Of a DNA stretch of 10,082 nt, positions 8,018 to 10,082 are shown piece after piece. The translations under genes and the position numbers were made by a program. This DNA is from Enteropsectra breve (lineage: Eukaryota; Microsporidia). The DNA lies in contig JALPMN010000470.1 of NCBI GenBank assembly GCA_024243835.1, positions 1-10,082 on the forward strand. The letters run 5' to 3'. The notes under the pieces were generated by a model, which did no database searches, was not told the origin of the DNA, and worked only from the letters and a program-made list of their open reading frames with translations. Position 1 is the first letter of the stretch. Each line of letters begins with the position of its first letter.

Positions 8018-8047
8018 GGGTAAAATTTTAATGATAATAGTTAACTT
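7999..8047 (-). repeat. 5' LTR of the retrotransposon (49 bp)
   Basis: It is identical over all 49 positions to 4898-4946. On the minus strand it begins AAGTTAACTATT and ends AATACTTCAG, so it lacks the usual TG...CA ends. It contains AAAATTTTACCC followed by the ATG that opens Gag-Pol, leaving only 30 bases of LTR upstream of translation. An internal palindrome AGTTAACT lies next to the outer end, a plausible integrase recognition feature. Confidence 0.9.
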
Positions 8048-8052
8048 TTCAT
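8048..8052. repeat. Target site duplication, right copy (TTCAT)
   Basis: The partner of 4893-4897. Keeping one copy rejoins the host gene in frame (Arg-Met-Lys-Tyr-Asn-Pro), which proves the boundary independently of the LTR comparison. Confidence 0.85.
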
Positions 8053-8988
8053 TCTAACTATGCGAAATAGAGGCTCTAAGAAACTTAGGCGATGCGAAAG
8101 ACTGTTATTTGGGATAAGCTCATAGCCCAACTCATTTTTAATATTACTATTGGGGAAGCATGGGAGCATCTCGGCGCACTTTGCAGCAAGAACAGAAGGA
8201 GGAGCAGAAGGTTTGTATTCAAAAGACAAAAAAGGCTCTTCTTTTACTGACCCTTGAAAGAGGACTGCCGCTTCAAACGCACTCAACAGGCCTGCCTTTT
8301 CCAGTAAGTTGTGCAAGTTTAGGCCAAATACAATTTCACACTTAATTTTGTAGTGCGCAGTCTTTCCCTCTTCATTTTTCACGAAAATTTCAGCCACAGA
8401 ATTCTTTTTAAAGTCAAACTCTTCATAATATTGCAAAACTTTCCTGAGGATTCTTGGCGTCAGCTTTACATCAGCGATATTAAACAACTGGTGGCGCATC
8501 TGAAATACAAGTTGCATTATATCGTGGTCATAGTCCACAGATATCTCTTTGAGCGGCATTTTGTTCTCACGAATTCTTTTTAAGCCATCAGATAGAAACC
8601 TGTAAGACTCAATTTTGTTTCTAACTTCATATGTTGAATCCTTAATGCAGTATGGGATTACCCATAGACAACTGGTATAGTCCATAGCGAATTGACACCA
8701 CTTTTGTATGTCGGCATATGGATCATTTGACGCTGGTGAGGGAAGTGACAGGCTGTCTTTGATATATTAAGCAGTATGAGAATCCGTGTTTGTTAATACC
8801 TTGGCGCGCATTGCATTGAGTTTGTCTGCTAGCGTCTTCGATTCTAAGAGTTCTGTTATCAAGAATTTAGCTTTTGTTCCATCGCAGAGCACAGGTACTG
8901 ACAGCAGCTCATCGTATGGACCGGTGAATTTGATTGGAGTAAAGCCGCTCCGCAAGAATGGTGGAAGTATCTCCTTGATCCACTTCAT
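8048..8988 (-). pseudogene. Family member B, 5' half (upstream of the insertion)
   Basis: The frame opens at ATG 8988, reads 73 codons (FTPIKF block near residue 16) and meets TAA at 8769-8767. The same frame then continues without a shift through residues such as YADIQKWCQFAM, into MDYTSCL at 8685. It goes on through QMRHQLF, HYKIKCEIVFGLNLHNLL and EPLFRIVRMK, where the retrotransposon interrupts the AAA codon area. After the junction the frame runs four bases more into a TAA formed by the LTR (8043-8041). The ATG at 8685 is therefore an internal methionine, not the natural start of a 214-residue gene. Confidence 0.8.
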
Positions 8989-9030
8989 GGCCCGAAAAAA
9001 TGTGAAAATTTTTAATAAAATGATAACGCT
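8989..9030 (-). promoter_or_regulatory. Start-proximal AAAATTTT / GGGCC signal of family member B
   Basis: On the minus strand the bases before ATG 8988 include TTAAAAATTTTCACA and then TCGGGCC touching the start codon. This matches the arrangement before the intact copy and in the retrotransposon LTR, and supports 8988 as the original start of the broken gene. Confidence 0.5.
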
Positions 9031-9097
9031 GATGGATTTGTTCGATGAATCAGATTTTTTTAAAGCAAAAATTATGTTGTTGTACTACATGAACATC

Positions 9098-9403
9098 CTA
9101 TAAAGAGCAGCACATCGAGCTTTTTTTGTTTTTATACAAATAAATAGACATATTTGATGCTATACCCACATTTCTTTTTGTATAGATATTTTGATATGAC
9201 AAAAGAAACATCTGCCGCTGCATTTTAGTAAAACACGCCAGAACTTTGTTTTCAATTGCATGCAAACCCCCAAGCTTGATTTTTAAGATGTGGAGTCTTC
9301 TGTTAAAATGCACATTATTTCCGATAATTTTGTTTTTAATCTTGGGTAAATAGCTCATTTCTTTGTGAAATAGTCGCTTTAATTTATATTTTTGAACATA
9401 CAT
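9098..9403 (-). CDS. Doubtful basic hypothetical protein (101 residues)
   Basis: The frame is open from a TTG at 9469, but the first ATG is at 9403, giving 101 residues beginning MYVQKYKLKRLF. It is rich in Lys, Arg, Ile, Asn and Tyr, as chance frames in AT-rich DNA often are. It ends 110 bases upstream of the start of family member B on the same strand. I see no recognisable domain, signal peptide or start signal. It may be a real small basic protein, a relic, or noise. Confidence 0.2.
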   Translation of the reverse strand: MYVQKYKLKRLFHKEMSYLPKIKNKIIGNNVHFNRRLHILKIKLGGLHAIENKVLACFTKMQRQMFLLSYQNIYTKRNVGIASNMSIYLYKNKKSSMCCSL

Positions 9404-9608
9404 CGGCACAAAATGAATAGAACAATATTTTTCAAAAATAGATTTTTGCTTATAGAGTAGAGATAGCAAATTCGTTCTGGTATGAGTATTTTAAGAAATG
9501 GTTTCTAGGATTTAAAACTGGTAAAGTTTAAAACTAGTCGTTTATCTAAGTTTGGCTTGATTTAGTGGCATACCAAAACTGTCAGGCTAAGTTATATTTG
9601 GGCGGCGA

Positions 9609-9767
9609 TTAACAGTAACAATTATGATGTTGCTTCACCCGTTCTCTCAATCCATTGATGCGAAATGCTATAATCTTAGAAGTCCTTGAATTATTGCCGA
9701 TGCTTGTTTTGAAAGTTGAATTCATATTGATAAGCGTAAAGTCACCCATATTACGAACATGTTGGCC
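9609..9767 (-). pseudogene. Frame-shifted continuation of the unknown gene
   Basis: In a second frame on the same strand, open from 9767 to TAA 9611-9609, the translation reads QHVRNMGDFTLINMN and on to a C terminus rich in His and Cys (KQHHNCYC). It looks as coding as the preceding exon. A start at ATG 9749 would give a 46-residue protein. The simplest reading is that one base has been lost (or two gained) somewhere between 9767 and 9725, so this is the true tail of the gene and the gene is broken. A sequencing error or a separate overlapping small gene are alternatives. Confidence 0.4.
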
Positions 9768-9866
9768 TTAATACGCAGTGGCCAGCCTTCTGGGAAAGTT
9801 TCGTGTTTTATCTGAATCGGTGTTAAAATGCAATAGCTGAAGGCTTCGTGGTTAAAGCTGACTTCC
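9722..9866 (-). CDS. Unknown gene, exon downstream of the intron
   Basis: After the intron the frame runs 47 residues to TGA 9724-9722, starting EVSFNHEAFSYCILTPI and including ETFPEGWPLRIKA. There is no ATG upstream in this exon's own frame, and a TAA lies inside the intron, so it makes sense only as a continuation of the right-edge exon. The early part looks coding; the last 15 residues may be out of frame, because a better-looking frame overlaps them (9609-9767). LTPIQI faintly recalls the FTPIKF block of the neighbouring family, but the similarity is too short to assign it there. Confidence 0.5.
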
Positions 9867-9918
9867 CTGAAATTATAATACAAAAAAATTGTTTAAGATT
9901 TTACTTATTAAAATTTAC
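9867..9918 (-). other. Probable 52-nt spliceosomal intron
   Basis: On the minus strand the segment begins GTAAAT, contains CTTAAAC (branch-like) followed by a run of seven T, and ends TTTCAG. It carries in-frame stops, while both sides look coding. Removing it joins CA to G, making a Gln codon, and continues exactly into the open frame GAA GTC AGC on the other side (phase 2). The length and all signals fit short fungal or microsporidian introns; transcript data are lacking. Confidence 0.55.
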
Positions 9919-10082
9919 TGGGCTGGAGTTGTGCGCGTCAAATAAGAGAGTACCATGTAGAAGTGCTTGCAATAGGCATCTGCTAAGCTGCAGGCGTTGG
10001 AATCTCCACACTCACTTTTGTTAAATTCTGCACATTGCCGTTTGAGCTCCTCAATTCTTTCTGAGCCGGTCTTAGCCTGCAG
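9919..10082 (-). CDS. Unknown gene, exon entering from the right edge
   Basis: The minus strand is open from the window edge and encodes 54 complete residues, including SERIEELKRQCAEF and CSLADAYCKHFYMVLSYL, with four cysteines (near 17, 25, 31 and 38 of the visible part). It uses mixed, more GC-rich codons and is far less AT-biased than its surroundings, as real coding sequence would be. Read straight on, it would stop at TAA 9917-9915. Instead, the last codon CA|G is split by a GT at 9918, and a typical intron follows. I do not recognise the family. The 5' end lies outside the window. Confidence 0.6.

Larger units (their letters stand above)
4898..8047 (-). mobile_element. Complete compact Ty3/gypsy-type LTR retrotransposon
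   Basis: The element is about 3150 bp, bounded by a 49-bp direct repeat (4898-4946 and 7999-8047, no mismatch) and by a 5-bp target duplication, TTCAT on the plus strand (4893-4897 and 8048-8052). Read on the minus strand the order is LTR, one base, primer binding site starting TGG, a single Gag-Pol ORF, six bases, polypurine tract, LTR. The RT, RNase H, integrase order places it in Ty3/gypsy rather than Ty1/copia. The last base of the 5-bp boundary is ambiguous by one position because of a run of A. Typical Ty3-type elements are roughly 5-6 kb with LTRs of one to several hundred bases, so this one is markedly reduced. Identical LTRs and an intact ORF indicate recent insertion. Confidence 0.93.
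3392..8988 (-). pseudogene. Broken family member B, split by a retrotransposon and two in-frame stops
   Basis: This is a second copy of the family whose intact copy ends at 103. It starts at ATG 8988 (MKWIKEIL) and ends at TAG 3394-3392. Leaving out the element (4898-8047) and one copy of the 5-bp duplication gives one continuous frame of 2442 bases, 814 codons, against 788 residues in the intact copy, with shared blocks in the same order. Two in-frame stops break it: TAA 8769-8767 after 73 codons, and TGA 4711-4709 just before the conserved LV-x-x-V-x-K block. No frameshift is needed anywhere, so decay appears recent. Which lesion came first cannot be read from the sequence. A fragment could still be translated, or the stops could be polymorphic in the population. 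The retained AAAAATTTT and GGGCC start signal suggests it was an expressed gene. Confidence 0.85.
8989..9608. other. AT-rich spacer upstream of family member B
   Basis: About 620 bases with no firm gene. It holds the start signal of the broken gene, a doubtful basic ORF at 9098-9403, and a small tandem pair of TTTAAAACT (9511-9519 and 9527-9535, 16-base spacing). The remainder is stop-rich in all frames I followed. Confidence 0.45.

Noticed and set aside
8041..8685. A separate 214-residue gene starting at ATG 8685
   Set aside because: The same frame continues upstream to the TAA at 8769-8767 with homologous residues, and its stop is supplied by the retrotransposon LTR; it is a piece of the broken gene.
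8786..9103. 105-residue plus-strand ORF over the start of family member B
   Set aside because: Two thirds of it is antisense to sequence that aligns with the intact paralogue; the remaining part has no start signal or recognised motif.

Overview
The window looks like an accessory, repeat-bearing stretch of a small AT-rich eukaryotic genome, most probably a microsporidian with an expanded genome. The evidence is: long uninterrupted ORFs; a Ty3/gypsy-type LTR retrotransposon; a tandem family of roughly 800-residue proteins that I cannot assign to any named family; and start sites preceded by an AAAATTT-like block and a CCC/CCG/GGGCC-like triplet touching the ATG. That start arrangement has been described for microsporidian genes. 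The species cannot be named. A probable 52-nt spliceosomal intron at the right edge would be unusual, though not impossible, for a microsporidian, so the assignment is kept moderate.

Layout, left to right. Positions 1-66 hold the C-terminal tail of a plus-strand ORF running off the left edge; it resembles the end of a Ty3-type integrase. Positions 103-2469 (minus) hold an intact 788-residue gene of unknown function. Positions 2500-3391 are mostly non-coding, with a hairpin and at best one tiny doubtful ORF. Positions 3392-8988 (minus) are a second member of the same family, broken by two in-frame stops (8767-8769 and 4709-4711) and by a complete retrotransposon at 4898-8047. Positions 8989-9608 hold nothing firm. 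From 9609 to the right edge there is the 3' part of another minus-strand gene, too fragmented for a simple ORF scan: an exon entering from the edge, a 52-nt GT-AG intron in frame, a second exon, and a probable frame disruption.

The retrotransposon is the centrepiece. It is about 3.15 kb, flanked by a 5-bp target duplication, and has perfectly identical LTRs of only about 49 bp. It carries a primer binding site, a polypurine tract and one intact 1016-codon Gag-Pol ORF with zinc knuckle, reverse transcriptase, RNase H and integrase. Three things are odd: its start codon lies inside the 5' LTR, it has no recognisable aspartic protease, and its Gag is only a coiled coil plus a zinc knuckle. Removing the element and one duplication copy restores a single reading frame of 814 codons (stops included) that aligns end to end with the intact paralogue. 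The frame is therefore split rather than scrambled, and the insertion is recent. Identical LTRs and intact catalytic motifs suggest the element may still be active.
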